From the NCBI GenBank assembly GCA_013286495.1, contig JABDFQ010000001.1, forward strand, positions 120,994-184,993: a stretch of 64,000 nt of DNA, in the 5' to 3' direction. This document shows positions 55,283-63,044 of this stretch, one piece after another. Source of the stretch: Gammaproteobacteria bacterium. GTDB taxonomy: Bacteria; Pseudomonadota; Gammaproteobacteria; DSM-16500. How positions within the stretch are numbered: position 1 is the first letter of the stretch; each line of letters begins with the position of its first letter. The notes under the pieces are model-generated. The model was not told the DNA's origin and made no database searches. It worked only from the letters and a program-made list of their open reading frames with translations. Position numbers and translations under genes: made by a program.

Positions 55283-56581
55283 ATGGCGAATGGAGAAATA
55301 TTAGGAGAGTATCAGCAAGTTGTTCGTGAACTCTCTGAAAGTATTGTTGCAGCGCAAAAACCTATTCGCATTCTGGACGCGCTCAAATGGGATTCCACTG
55401 TCGAAGAATATTTCTTTCATAACAAATTCAAAAAACTTCCGCCAATCAATCAGCAATATTATCAGGAGAAAAATCCTTTAAGTTTTGATCCTGAAAAAAA
55501 GCGCGAAGAGTTTCATGAAATTGACCGCAACATTCGCCGCAAGCTGGGACAATATAGTGGTGTTGGCAGCATCATGCAGCGTATGTGTTATGAATATTTA
55601 CGCGTCGTAGAAATGCTGGAAGCGCGAGGTACGCCACGATTCACTGAAATATCCCAGGAATTATACGGCAGTTCATTCGATGCTTTTCATGTCGGTGCAC
55701 CGACTCTCAAGGATTTGGCGACATTAATCACTTCAACACTTGCCAAGATCAGCAACAAAGTCAAAACGACAGCAGATGAACGTATTTATACCAGTGAAGA
55801 TGCAGTGAATATGCTGCGTGAAAGGCTGGCTAATTATTTTCATGGTGGTGATACGATTCGTGTTGAATTAAGCGACGGTATTATTGCAGACGCAGCAGCC
55901 GGTGCGGATCGTATCAAGATTCATGATGGCTTGCGTTTGAGCCTGCGCGAAATCCGCACGTTTGAAATACATGAAGGCTGGGTGCATCTGGGTACGACAT
56001 TAAATGGTATGGCACAACCGATCTGTACATTCCTCAGCAAAGGTGCGCCTTCTTCTACTGTTACGCAGGAAGGCCTCGCCATCATCACAGAAATTTTTAC
56101 TTTTTCTTCTTATCCTGGACGCGTGCGCCGTTTGACGAATCGCATCACAGCAGTTGGCATGGCAGAAGAGGGCGCAAACTTTTTTGATGTATTTGAGTTT
56201 TATCGTGAACAAGGGATGGATGAGGAAGACAGCTATCAATCTGCGATGCGTGTGTTTCGTGGCAGCACACCAAATGGTGGTCCTTACACCAAGGATTTGG
56301 CATATAGCAAAGGTTTCATTCTAATTTATAACTTCATGCGTCTTGCTGTGCAGCGAGGTTTGGTAAAACGTATTCCATTATTGTTTGTTGGTAAAACCAC
56401 GCTGGAAGATTTGCATATTTTGTCTGATCTGATGGATGAGGGGATTGTCACACCACCTAAATATGTGCCACCACAATTTGCAGATATCGCCGCGGTGAGT
56501 GCATGGATGGTGTATTCACTGTTCCTCAACCGCCTGGATTTGAGACGCCTCGCGCTGGATTTCAAAGGGATTCTGCAATAG
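55283..56581 (+). CDS. QEGLA-motif (DUF1704/MATCAP-like) metallopeptidase
   Basis: The 432-residue protein belongs to the DUF1704 group, annotated in bacteria as flavohemoglobin expression-modulating QEGLA-motif protein and related to the eukaryotic tubulin carboxypeptidase MATCAP. The metal site is visible: RTFEIHEGWVHLGT gives an HExxxH zinc motif and TVTQEGLAIITE gives the family motif with the third ligand glutamate. The FRGSTPNGGPYTKDLAYSKG segment is also conserved. The ATG at 55283, with AAGG upstream, is preferred to an earlier frame start at 55226 that reads out of the palindrome. The biological substrate is unknown; in several bacteria the gene is next to rimK and a RimK-linked protease, as here. 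Confidence 0.85.
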   Translation: MANGEILGEYQQVVRELSESIVAAQKPIRILDALKWDSTVEEYFFHNKFKKLPPINQQYYQEKNPLSFDPEKKREEFHEIDRNIRRKLGQYSGVGSIMQRMCYEYLRVVEMLEARGTPRFTEISQELYGSSFDAFHVGAPTLKDLATLITSTLAKISNKVKTTADERIYTSEDAVNMLRERLANYFHGGDTIRVELSDGIIADAAAGADRIKIHDGLRLSLREIRTFEIHEGWVHLGTTLNGMAQPICTFLSKGAPSSTVTQEGLAIITEIFTFSSYPGRVRRLTNRITAVGMAEEGANFFDVFEFYREQGMDEEDSYQSAMRVFRGSTPNGGPYTKDLAYSKGFILIYNFMRLAVQRGLVKRIPLLFVGKTTLEDLHILSDLMDEGIVTPPKYVPPQFADIAAVSAWMVYSLFLNRLDLRRLALDFKGILQ

Positions 56582-56629
56582 GTTGCGTGCAGGTTGAGTG
56601 GAGACGTTGCTCAACCTGCACTGTATTAA

Positions 56630-57544
56630 TCATCCCTTATTATTATCTTCCTTCTTGTCTTTGCCATTCACTGTTTCAGTTTCGATGAATTTGATAATCT
56701 CGCCAGCCACATCGATGCCAGTCGTTTTTTCTATGCCTTCAAGACCTGGAGAGGCATTTACTTCAATGATCAACGGACCGCGATTGGAGCGCACAATATC
56801 AATGCCCGCTACATTCAAACCAATAATATGCGCTGAACGTATCGCCATGTTGCGCTCTTCTTCGGTAATTTCAACTGCTGTCGCAATGCCGCCACGATGC
56901 AGATTGGAACGGAATTCTTCCGGCGATTTTGCCTGACGCTTCATGGCAGCAACCACTTTGCCACCGACAACAAAGCAACGAATATCTGCACCACCTGCTT
57001 CCTTGATATATTCCTGCACCATGATGTTTACTTTCAATCCGAGAAAAGCTTCCAGCACACTGCGTGCTGCCTTCGTGGTTTCAACCAGAATGACACCGAT
57101 GCCTTGTGTACCTTCCAGTAATTTGATGACTAACGGCGTGCCACCAACCATCTTGATCAAATCCTTGATTTCATCCAGTGAATGCGCAAAACCCGTGATC
57201 GGCAAACCAATACCTTTCTTGGAAAGCAATTGCAGTGAACGCAATTTGTCGCGTCCGCGAGTAATGGCAACAGAATCATTGACACAAAATACACCCATCA
57301 TTTCCAGTTGACGCACAACAGCTGCGCCATAAAAAGTCACCGATGCACCGATTCGCGGAATCACTGCATCATAATGTTCCAGTTCATTACCTTTGTAATG
57401 GATAGTTGGTCTTGCTGATGTGATATTCATGTAGCAACGCATGGTATCAATGACATCCGCCTGATGACCGCGTAACTCAGCAGCCTCAACCAGACGGTTG
57501 GTGGAATACAGATTATGTTTCCTCGATAAAATCGCAATTTTCAT
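56630..57544 (-). CDS. rimK: ATP-grasp ligase RimK (ribosomal protein S6 glutamylase)
   Basis: RimK adds glutamate residues to the C-terminus of ribosomal protein S6 and can make poly-glutamate. The 304-residue protein is close to E. coli RimK along its length: [39 protein letters not shown], the ATP-grasp [22 protein letters not shown], and [18 protein letters not shown]. Its start overlaps the upstream protease gene by 4 bp. Confidence 0.95.
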   Translation of the reverse strand: MKIAILSRKHNLYSTNRLVEAAELRGHQADVIDTMRCYMNITSARPTIHYKGNELEHYDAVIPRIGASVTFYGAAVVRQLEMMGVFCVNDSVAITRGRDKLRSLQLLSKKGIGLPITGFAHSLDEIKDLIKMVGGTPLVIKLLEGTQGIGVILVETTKAARSVLEAFLGLKVNIMVQEYIKEAGGADIRCFVVGGKVVAAMKRQAKSPEEFRSNLHRGGIATAVEITEEERNMAIRSAHIIGLNVAGIDIVRSNRGPLIIEVNASPGLEGIEKTTGIDVAGEIIKFIETETVNGKDKKEDNNKG

Positions 57545-58014
57545 TTTTTAATCCTGGTTGAAACAAAAGAACGAGCAGGGTTAACGATGAAGCGTTTACG
57601 CAAGGCGCTTCTACCCAATAACATTCTAAACAGCATGTTTTCTCGCTCGGTGAGAGTAATCTCAATTGCCCAGGTTTGTCCAGCAATAGTAATGGGAGTT
57701 TGTATGACATAACGCTCTTCTTCATGACCGCCTGAGTCAGTCACGACGCGCTTGTCGACTACATCAGCGACACAAGTCACGACATGATTATTGTTATGTT
57801 GCAAAGGATGGATATCGAAACGGATGCGGTGTTTGCCATTTTCTTCAAATGGCTGTAATGAAAAAGCATGCAAGGCAGAGGTGCGCGCACCGGTATCCAC
57901 TTTTGCCTTGATCTTTTGGATGTTTAATTCTGAAAGACTAACCCATTCGCGCCAGCCAATAATGGGGTATTTGCGTAATGGTCTGATTAATTGAATATCT
58001 TTTTCGGCTTCCAT
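57541..58014 (-). CDS. RimK-associated retropepsin-like protease
   Basis: The 157-residue protein belongs to the retropepsin-like family usually annotated as ATP-dependent zinc protease and found next to rimK (RimB/RloA-type). The catalytic motif [13 protein letters not shown] holds the single Asp of a dimeric aspartyl protease, followed by the basic [20 protein letters not shown] and the conserved MLLGRSAL. It ends in an overlap with rimK. A plausible role is trimming or reversing the modification that RimK makes. Confidence 0.87.
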   Translation of the reverse strand: MEAEKDIQLIRPLRKYPIIGWREWVSLSELNIQKIKAKVDTGARTSALHAFSLQPFEENGKHRIRFDIHPLQHNNNHVVTCVADVVDKRVVTDSGGHEEERYVIQTPITIAGQTWAIEITLTERENMLFRMLLGRSALRKRFIVNPARSFVSTRIKK

Positions 58015-58133
58015 TTTTATTTCCTCGAGATGAATCAGAATAATAATTTTTCAATATTAACATAAACGATATAAGGTTTTGTTAAGCTTGCAGCGATATA
58101 GTCGCAAGAGAGGTGTGATTTTTAAGGAGAAAA

Positions 58134-58622
58134 ATGATGAGCAGTCCGAGAGAAGATTTGGGATTTGAAGAAGAGAAAACTCCAGAGGAAATAGCGTTTG
58201 AAAATAAAATAAGAGATAAGGTGAATGCGCGGAATAATATTTCACAATCAACTTCAATAAAAATTAATGAAAATACTCACTCAGGCACGCTTGAACAAGA
58301 TGGGTTCAATATGGATGGGTATGATGAATGGCTAAAGGAAAAAAATAAACTGAAAATATCTGCTGAATTAAAGAAAAAAGCTGCGGATAGGAAAGTTAAA
58401 CATGGTTATAGCCTGGAGCCGTTGTTTGATGAGTTATACGATAGTCCCGAGAAGCGCGCTAGCTTTCCTCTGCATTTTTTTAAACTTCCTTCTAATATTC
58501 AAAATCGGAGCGAAGTAAAATCAAATGCCAAGTCAGAAAATAGTAATATCAAAGCAAGTTGTAATTCAGAAGTAAACAGAAGAGGCTTTTCTTATTCGCC
58601 AGGGAGTGATATTTGTTCCTGA
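58134..58622 (+). CDS. Hypothetical protein
   Basis: No family is recognised. The 162-residue product is very polar, rich in Lys, Glu, Asn and Ser, and probably disordered, with no signal peptide or membrane segment. AAGGAGAAAA directly precedes two adjacent ATG codons (58134 and 58137), a strong ribosome binding site that supports expression. The last 31 bp overlap the 3' end of ccmH on the other strand. A small secreted protein is possible but unproven. Confidence 0.6.
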   Translation: MMSSPREDLGFEEEKTPEEIAFENKIRDKVNARNNISQSTSIKINENTHSGTLEQDGFNMDGYDEWLKEKNKLKISAELKKKAADRKVKHGYSLEPLFDELYDSPEKRASFPLHFFKLPSNIQNRSEVKSNAKSENSNIKASCNSEVNRRGFSYSPGSDICS

Positions 58623-59014
58623 TAAATAAATTTTTTTAATATAACAATTACAAATAATAAAGCTATAAATGGAAAGCACCACAAAACGAGAGTGAGTTGA
58701 TTGAAGCGCGGTTGCAATAAAATATAATCACCATAACGTTGCGATAAATATTTTTTTATATCTTCATCGGATTTTTGTGCAATCACCATGCGATACACTT
58801 TTTCCCGCAGATCATTGGCAAGCGGTGCATTGGAATCAGCGATACTCTGGTTTTGACAAACGACACAGCGAATTTCATTGGTCAGGGTCTGGAAACGGGT
58901 GGCGTCGCTGGATGATGAGAAAGGATAGTTATCCTGAGTTGCGTGAGCAGTGGAGAGAAATAAAAAAAATAAAAATATTATTTGGAGAGCTGTTCTGCAA
59001 GGAAGAGCTGTCAT
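58592..59014 (-). CDS. ccmH: Cytochrome c maturation protein CcmH
   Basis: CcmH is a periplasm-facing thiol-disulfide protein that reduces apocytochrome c for haem attachment. The 140-residue product has a signal peptide (LQIIFLFFLFLSTAHA), the RCVVCQNQSIADSNAPLA motif with the CxxC pair, the family's REKVYRMVIAQKSDEDI and YLSQRYGDYILLQPRF, and a C-terminal membrane helix with a short tail. The only usable ATG, at 59014, lies inside the palindromic repeat, whose outer arm thereby encodes the first residues (MTALPCR). No Shine-Dalgarno is well placed. The frame is open upstream through the whole palindrome. The CcmI-like TPR part found fused or next to CcmH elsewhere is absent. Confidence 0.88.
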   Translation of the reverse strand: MTALPCRTALQIIFLFFLFLSTAHATQDNYPFSSSSDATRFQTLTNEIRCVVCQNQSIADSNAPLANDLREKVYRMVIAQKSDEDIKKYLSQRYGDYILLQPRFNQLTLVLWCFPFIALLFVIVILKKFIYQEQISLPGE

Positions 59015-59221
59015 CCTGAGCGCGGGTCTTGCTTTTGCGCGAAGGATCTTATGGAGAATGCGTGAAGTCATCGAGGGATCCTTCGCGCAAAAGCAAGAGC
59101 CGCGCTCAGGATGACAGCTCTCCGTTGCAGAATGACAGCTCTCCGTTGCAGGATGACAACTCTTCGCAACAGAACAGCTCTTCCTTGCAGAACAGCTCTC
59201 CGCAATAGGATGACAACTCTT
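58982..59221. repeat. Composite palindromic repeat, copy E, between ccmG and ccmH
   Basis: This inverted repeat of about 240 bp has the shared core at 59010-59050 and 59081-59120. The right arm carries several extra nested units (CTCTCCGTTGCAGAATGACA and relatives, including shortened GAACAGCTCT forms) and the left arm only one, so it is lopsided like the copy at 5273-5580. It lies inside an operon, between two genes that normally touch, and reaches into the start of ccmH. Confidence 0.88.
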
Positions 59222-59223
59222 AC

Positions 59224-59754
59224 TCATGACGACAAATTCCCTAACAACGGATAAATCTTTTTCTCCCACGTATCCTGATCAAGTGTTCCAATATGCCGAT
59301 AAATAATTTTCCCCTGCTTGATCACAAATAATTCCGGTGTGCCATACACACCCAGATCAATCGCGGTATCACCTGCATGATCATCACCGACAAAGATATA
59401 AGGATTACCATTTTCTTTCAGCCACTCAATAGCATCAGCAGCATTATCTTTATAAATCAGGCCAAACATCGGCACATGATAATCATTTTTTATTTTCATT
59501 AGCATTTCATGTTCTGCACGACATACATGACACCAGGTTGCCCAGACATTTAGCAATACAACATCGCCATTCATCATGCTGGATTGCAGCGCAGGTTGTG
59601 AGGGATAAATATTTTGTAGACTAAATTCAGGAAGCGGTTTGCCAATTAATGCAGATGGTAATTCATGTGGTCGGGAATAAAATAATTCGTAAGTTAATAT
59701 GCTGGATAAAATAAATAAAAAAATAAATGGCATGAGAATGCGAACTAATTTCAT
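59224..59754 (-). CDS. ccmG: Thiol:disulfide interchange protein CcmG/DsbE
   Basis: CcmG is a membrane-anchored thioredoxin-like reductant in cytochrome c maturation. The 176-residue protein has an N-terminal signal anchor (LMPFIFLFILSSILTY), LIGKPLPEFSLQNI, the active site NVWATWCHVCRAEH, and a late GTPELFVI with the cis-proline. The ATG at 59754 overlaps the ccmF stop (ATGA); a longer open frame to 59916 is an artefact of the repeat in the 3' end of ccmF. Confidence 0.93.
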   Translation of the reverse strand: MKLVRILMPFIFLFILSSILTYELFYSRPHELPSALIGKPLPEFSLQNIYPSQPALQSSMMNGDVVLLNVWATWCHVCRAEHEMLMKIKNDYHVPMFGLIYKDNAADAIEWLKENGNPYIFVGDDHAGDTAIDLGVYGTPELFVIKQGKIIYRHIGTLDQDTWEKKIYPLLGNLSS

Positions 59755-61661
59755 GTTGTATTTCCCTGAGATTCGACATGACATGGATTGCTTCGGTCTG
59801 AAGAGCGACCTCGCAATGACGGGCTGCGTAATGACAACATGGCACCTATCATCATCAGCAAACCACCAAACCATATCCAGCGAATAAATGGTTTGTAATA
59901 AATCCTCACTGACCAAACATCATCATGCAACGGCTCACCGAGCGCAATATAAAGATCACGAAAAATTCCTGGATGAATATCCACTTTGGTCATCACCATT
60001 TCACGCACGGTATAAATTCTTTTTTCTGGATAAAGATTAGTAATATGTCGCTTGTTTTTACTCACAGCAAATTCCGCCTGTATGCCGCGATAATTGGAAG
60101 CGCTGACACCTTTGGTATGCAAAAATTGAAATTGATACGCGCCTAATGTCGTGGTATTGCCAGGTTCCATGCGCACAAAACGTTCCTGATTTAACAAACT
60201 CGATAACAAGACGCCAATCACTAATATTGCAAAACCTGCATGTGCAAATAACATGCCAGGCTGAAGTTTTCTGATTGAGGGAAGACTGACTACACCCATT
60301 AGCACGAGGGTGATCAACACTAATGGCATCATGACTTTATTAAAATAAGGTGCTCCCACTGAAATTACACCTAAATGTAATGCATCGAGAATGAGTGGAT
60401 ACAAAGTACCTAACAAAATTGTCAGCATGGCAATAAATAATAATGCGCTATTAATTAATAAAGCTGATTCACGTGATAACCATGATATTTGATAAGTCGA
60501 TTTTTGCATTTTTATCAAACGTGCAACATAGACAGATAATGCTGCACTAATTAACACGGCAAATAATAATAATAAAAATAAACCGCGTGTCGGATCGCTT
60601 GCAAATGTGTGTACGGAAACGAGTACACCAGAGCGCACCAGAAATGTGCCGAGTAAACTTAATGCGAATGTAATGATGGCTAATAAGGAAGCCCATGCTT
60701 TTGCCGTGTCACGTCTTTCACAAAGTAATAAAACATGGATGAGTGCTGTGCCGGATAACCAGGGTAACAAGGAAGCATTTTCAACCGGATCCCAAAACCA
60801 GAAACCACCAAATCCTAAAACGCGATACGCCCACCAGCTACCCAGCAATATTCCAAAGGTAAGAAAAAACCATGCAGCGAGCGCAAATTTTCTGGCGAGC
60901 TTTGCCCAGTCAGCATCCAGTTTATTGCAAAGGAAAGCTGCTTGTGTGATGGCGAATGCAACAGAAAATCCAACATAACCGAGATATAACATCGGCGGAT
61001 GAATGATAAAGCCCGGGTCTTGTAATAATGGATTTAAATCATGACCGGCTGATGCGTGTAATGCAGGAAGAAATGGATCGGATGTGAATAGGATGAAACA
61101 TAAAAAACAAAAACTGATAATGCCGAGGATGGAGATGGTTAGGGTTGTGCCTTCTGTGTGGCCGGAGAATTTTTTGGCTGATTCGTGGCTGGGAAAATGT
61201 TTGTGTGTTTTTGCAAATAAAGCGCAGGAGGCCGGAGGCCGACGAGCCATTGCAAAAATACACAAACATTTTCCCAGCCACGAATCAGCCAAAAAATTCT
61301 CCGGCCACACAGAAGGCCAACCCACCCACACATAAGCAATCGTCCACACATTCAGCATCACTATCCACAATAAAATCGAGCCTTCATGTGCGCCCCACAC
61401 AGCGGTTAAGCGATACATCAATGGCAAGGATGCGTGTGAATTTGCAGCAACATAGGCAATGGAAAAATCATTATTCACAAACGCCACAGTTAATAAACCA
61501 TAAGCCAGCAAAACAAAAAAAGCTTGTGCATAAGCAGCAGGGCGTGCGCAAGCCAATAAATAAGGATTACGATTTTTATAACCAATCAATGGCATGACAC
61601 TTTGCAGCAATGCAAAAAACAGTGCAAACATTAATGTGACTTCACCTGCAATTCTGATCAT
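59751..61661 (-). CDS. ccmF: Haem lyase CcmF, carrying an in-frame palindromic insertion
   Basis: CcmF is the polytopic haem lyase that attaches haem to apocytochrome c. Seen in the 636-residue protein: WGAHEGSILLW, DLNPLLQDPGFIIHPPMLY, the WWAYRVLGFGGFWFWDPVENASLLPW tryptophan motif (read in pieces), GTFLVRSGVLVSVHTFASDP, RESALLINSAL, and RIYYKPFIRWIW. Three features are odd. Residues 116-171, between two membrane helices, are encoded by a 167-bp palindrome and have no counterpart in E. coli CcmF. About 65 residues of membrane helices present in E. coli between GVV and the last HAGFA helix are absent. The last two dozen residues (from SPSLRGRSSDRS) come from another repeat. The frame is intact throughout. 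Start and stop overlap ccmE and ccmG by 4 bp. Confidence 0.92.
   Translation of the reverse strand: MIRIAGEVTLMFALFFALLQSVMPLIGYKNRNPYLLACARPAAYAQAFFVLLAYGLLTVAFVNNDFSIAYVAANSHASLPLMYRLTAVWGAHEGSILLWIVMLNVWTIAYVWVGWPSVWPENFLADSWLGKCLCIFAMARRPPASCALFAKTHKHFPSHESAKKFSGHTEGTTLTISILGIISFCFLCFILFTSDPFLPALHASAGHDLNPLLQDPGFIIHPPMLYLGYVGFSVAFAITQAAFLCNKLDADWAKLARKFALAAWFFLTFGILLGSWWAYRVLGFGGFWFWDPVENASLLPWLSGTALIHVLLLCERRDTAKAWASLLAIITFALSLLGTFLVRSGVLVSVHTFASDPTRGLFLLLLFAVLISAALSVYVARLIKMQKSTYQISWLSRESALLINSALLFIAMLTILLGTLYPLILDALHLGVISVGAPYFNKVMMPLVLITLVLMGVVSLPSIRKLQPGMLFAHAGFAILVIGVLLSSLLNQERFVRMEPGNTTTLGAYQFQFLHTKGVSASNYRGIQAEFAVSKNKRHITNLYPEKRIYTVREMVMTKVDIHPGIFRDLYIALGEPLHDDVWSVRIYYKPFIRWIWFGGLLMMIGAMLSLRSPSLRGRSSDRSNPCHVESQGNTT
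59770..59823. repeat. REP-like sequence at the ccmF 3' end
   Basis: GATTCGACATGACATGGATT, then GCTTCGGTCTGAAGAGCGAC and CTCGCAATGACG, resemble a repeat widely scattered in bacterial genomes (CGTCATTGCGAGG...GCAATCC type). A small stem GGTC-TGAAGAGC-GACC lies in it. It sets the C-terminal residues of CcmF. Confidence 0.6.
61150..61316. repeat. 167-bp protein-coding palindrome inside ccmF
   Basis: The arms begin CCTTCTGTGTGGCCGGAGAA at 61150 and end with its complement at 61316. They are about 66 bp long with one mismatch, around a loop of about 35 bp (61216-61250) that is GC-rich and purine-rich. Being palindromic, it reads as nearly the same peptide (WPENFLADSWLGKCL) on both strands. It differs from the intergenic repeat family in sequence. 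I found no second copy in the window. Confidence 0.9.
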
Positions 61662-62095
61662 GAAATTTTTTCATCCTGTTTGCGCATCGCTTCATAGACA
61701 TTTTTTGGCATGTAATTTTCATCATGTTTGGCGAGAATTTGTGTGGCGATGAAAACACCGTGCTGATTTAAACTACCTTCTGCGATAACACCAGAATCTT
61801 CGCGAAATAAATCCGGCAGCACACCTGTATATTGCACAGCTAATTCTTTTTTTAAATCGGTAACAATAAACTCAACGGTTAAATCCTGTGGGTGACGAAT
61901 GAGCGAACCTTTTTTCACCATGCCACCCAGACGAAAATGATAATCAGATTTCGGTGCATTCACAGCAATTTGCGCGGGTGTTAAAAAAACATTGATATTC
62001 TGCTTCAAGGCAAATAACACCAGACCCACGGCAAGTGTCATGCCGGCTGCAAATAAACTTATCAGCCATAAACGACGTTTATGATATTTATTCAT
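61658..62095 (-). CDS. ccmE: Haem chaperone CcmE
   Basis: CcmE binds haem covalently in the periplasm and delivers it to CcmF. The 145-residue protein has an N-terminal membrane anchor (about 8-28), FRLGGMVKKGSLIRHP, the YTGVLPDLFREDSGVIAEG strand, and LAKHDENYMP, which holds the histidine that binds haem and the following tyrosine. Start and stop overlap ccmD (8 bp) and ccmF (4 bp). Confidence 0.95.
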   Translation of the reverse strand: MNKYHKRRLWLISLFAAGMTLAVGLVLFALKQNINVFLTPAQIAVNAPKSDYHFRLGGMVKKGSLIRHPQDLTVEFIVTDLKKELAVQYTGVLPDLFREDSGVIAEGSLNQHGVFIATQILAKHDENYMPKNVYEAMRKQDEKIS

Positions 62096-62231
62096 CTTGC
62101 AGAGTTCGTAAATGTTGCCGCCAGGTGCGCCATGGTAACAACCATTGCAGCAGCAAAAAAGTTAATACACATCCATAGGAAATAAATACATACCATCCAT
62201 AACCATGCATATAAAAAAATTCTTGTATCAT
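62088..62231 (-). CDS. ccmD: Haem exporter accessory protein CcmD (47 residues)
   Basis: CcmD is a tiny membrane protein that helps release holo-CcmE from the CcmABC complex. The frame reads MIQEFFYMHGYGWYVFIS, then a hydrophobic helix (CVLTFLLLQWLLPW) and a basic tail (RTWRQHLRT), which fits the family pattern of EFFxMGGYxxYVW plus a single helix. It overlaps ccmC by ATGA and ccmE by 8 bp. Confidence 0.9.
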   Translation of the reverse strand: MIQEFFYMHGYGWYVFISYGCVLTFLLLQWLLPWRTWRQHLRTLQDE

Positions 62232-62953
62232 GATTTATTTTCCTGCAACCAGTGTGTATTTTCCGCAACTAATGTATTTCGCAATGCAATAAACAACACG
62301 AGTGTGTAATAAGAAAGAAAGGCAATTATCATGGATAACAGCGGATAAACCATGCTGCTATCAATTGCAGAACGCGCAAATAATTTAAGCGTGGCGCCTT
62401 GATGCAATGTGTTCCACCAGTAAACAGAGTAATGAATGATAGGAATATCCACAAAACCCACGAGAATAAAAATGGCAATGATGCGATCACTCATAGACTT
62501 ATGTTGCAAGGCCGATTGCAGCAAAATAATTCCAATATATAAAAATAATAATATTAATTCAGAAGTTAAGCGTGCATCCCATATCCAGTATGTGCCCCAC
62601 ATGGGTTTGCCCCACAAACTGCCAGTGATGAGTGCCAGCAAGGTAAAACCTGCACCTATTTTTGCGCTATGACGCATGACAAGTGGCGCGAGTTTCAAAC
62701 GAAACACGAGTGTTGCAACGGAGGCTGCTGCCATGACAGCAAAAATAAATAGCGAAAGAAAAGCACAAGGTGCATGCACATAAATAATACGGAAAGCATC
62801 GCCTTGCAAATAATCACCAGGTGCGAGCAATAAACCACCAATGAGACCGTAAGAAAATGTCAGCAAAAAAAGTGCGGCAAGCCAGGGCATTATCTTATTG
62901 GATAAAATAAAAAATTTCCTTGGTGAGACGAAATGTTGAATGAGCTGCCACAT
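62228..62953 (-). CDS. ccmC: Haem-handling membrane protein CcmC
   Basis: CcmC presents haem to CcmE. The 241-residue protein has six membrane helices, the YVHAPCAFLSLFIFAVMA segment with a haem-ligand histidine, the periplasmic tryptophan motif WGTYWIWDARLTSELILLF, and the second histidine in PIIHYSVYWWNTLHQG. It is the first ccm gene of the cluster here. ccmA and ccmB, which usually stand in front of it, are not present: the upstream gene is a divergent ABC permease 91 bp away. Confidence 0.95.
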   Translation of the reverse strand: MWQLIQHFVSPRKFFILSNKIMPWLAALFLLTFSYGLIGGLLLAPGDYLQGDAFRIIYVHAPCAFLSLFIFAVMAAASVATLVFRLKLAPLVMRHSAKIGAGFTLLALITGSLWGKPMWGTYWIWDARLTSELILLFLYIGIILLQSALQHKSMSDRIIAIFILVGFVDIPIIHYSVYWWNTLHQGATLKLFARSAIDSSMVYPLLSMIIAFLSYYTLVLFIALRNTLVAENTHWLQENKS

Positions 62954-63044
62954 CCTGCTTTTGCCTTTCTATAATAGTGGGTCAAAATACTAACAAAGAT
63001 GATATATTCTGACAATCATTGAGACGAGGTTCTGTTTCTGAAAA

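Noticed and set aside
61084..61597. Plus-strand open frames antisense to ccmF
   Set aside because: They read the complement of the palindrome and of conserved CcmF coding sequence; their peptide mirrors the insertion because the DNA is palindromic.
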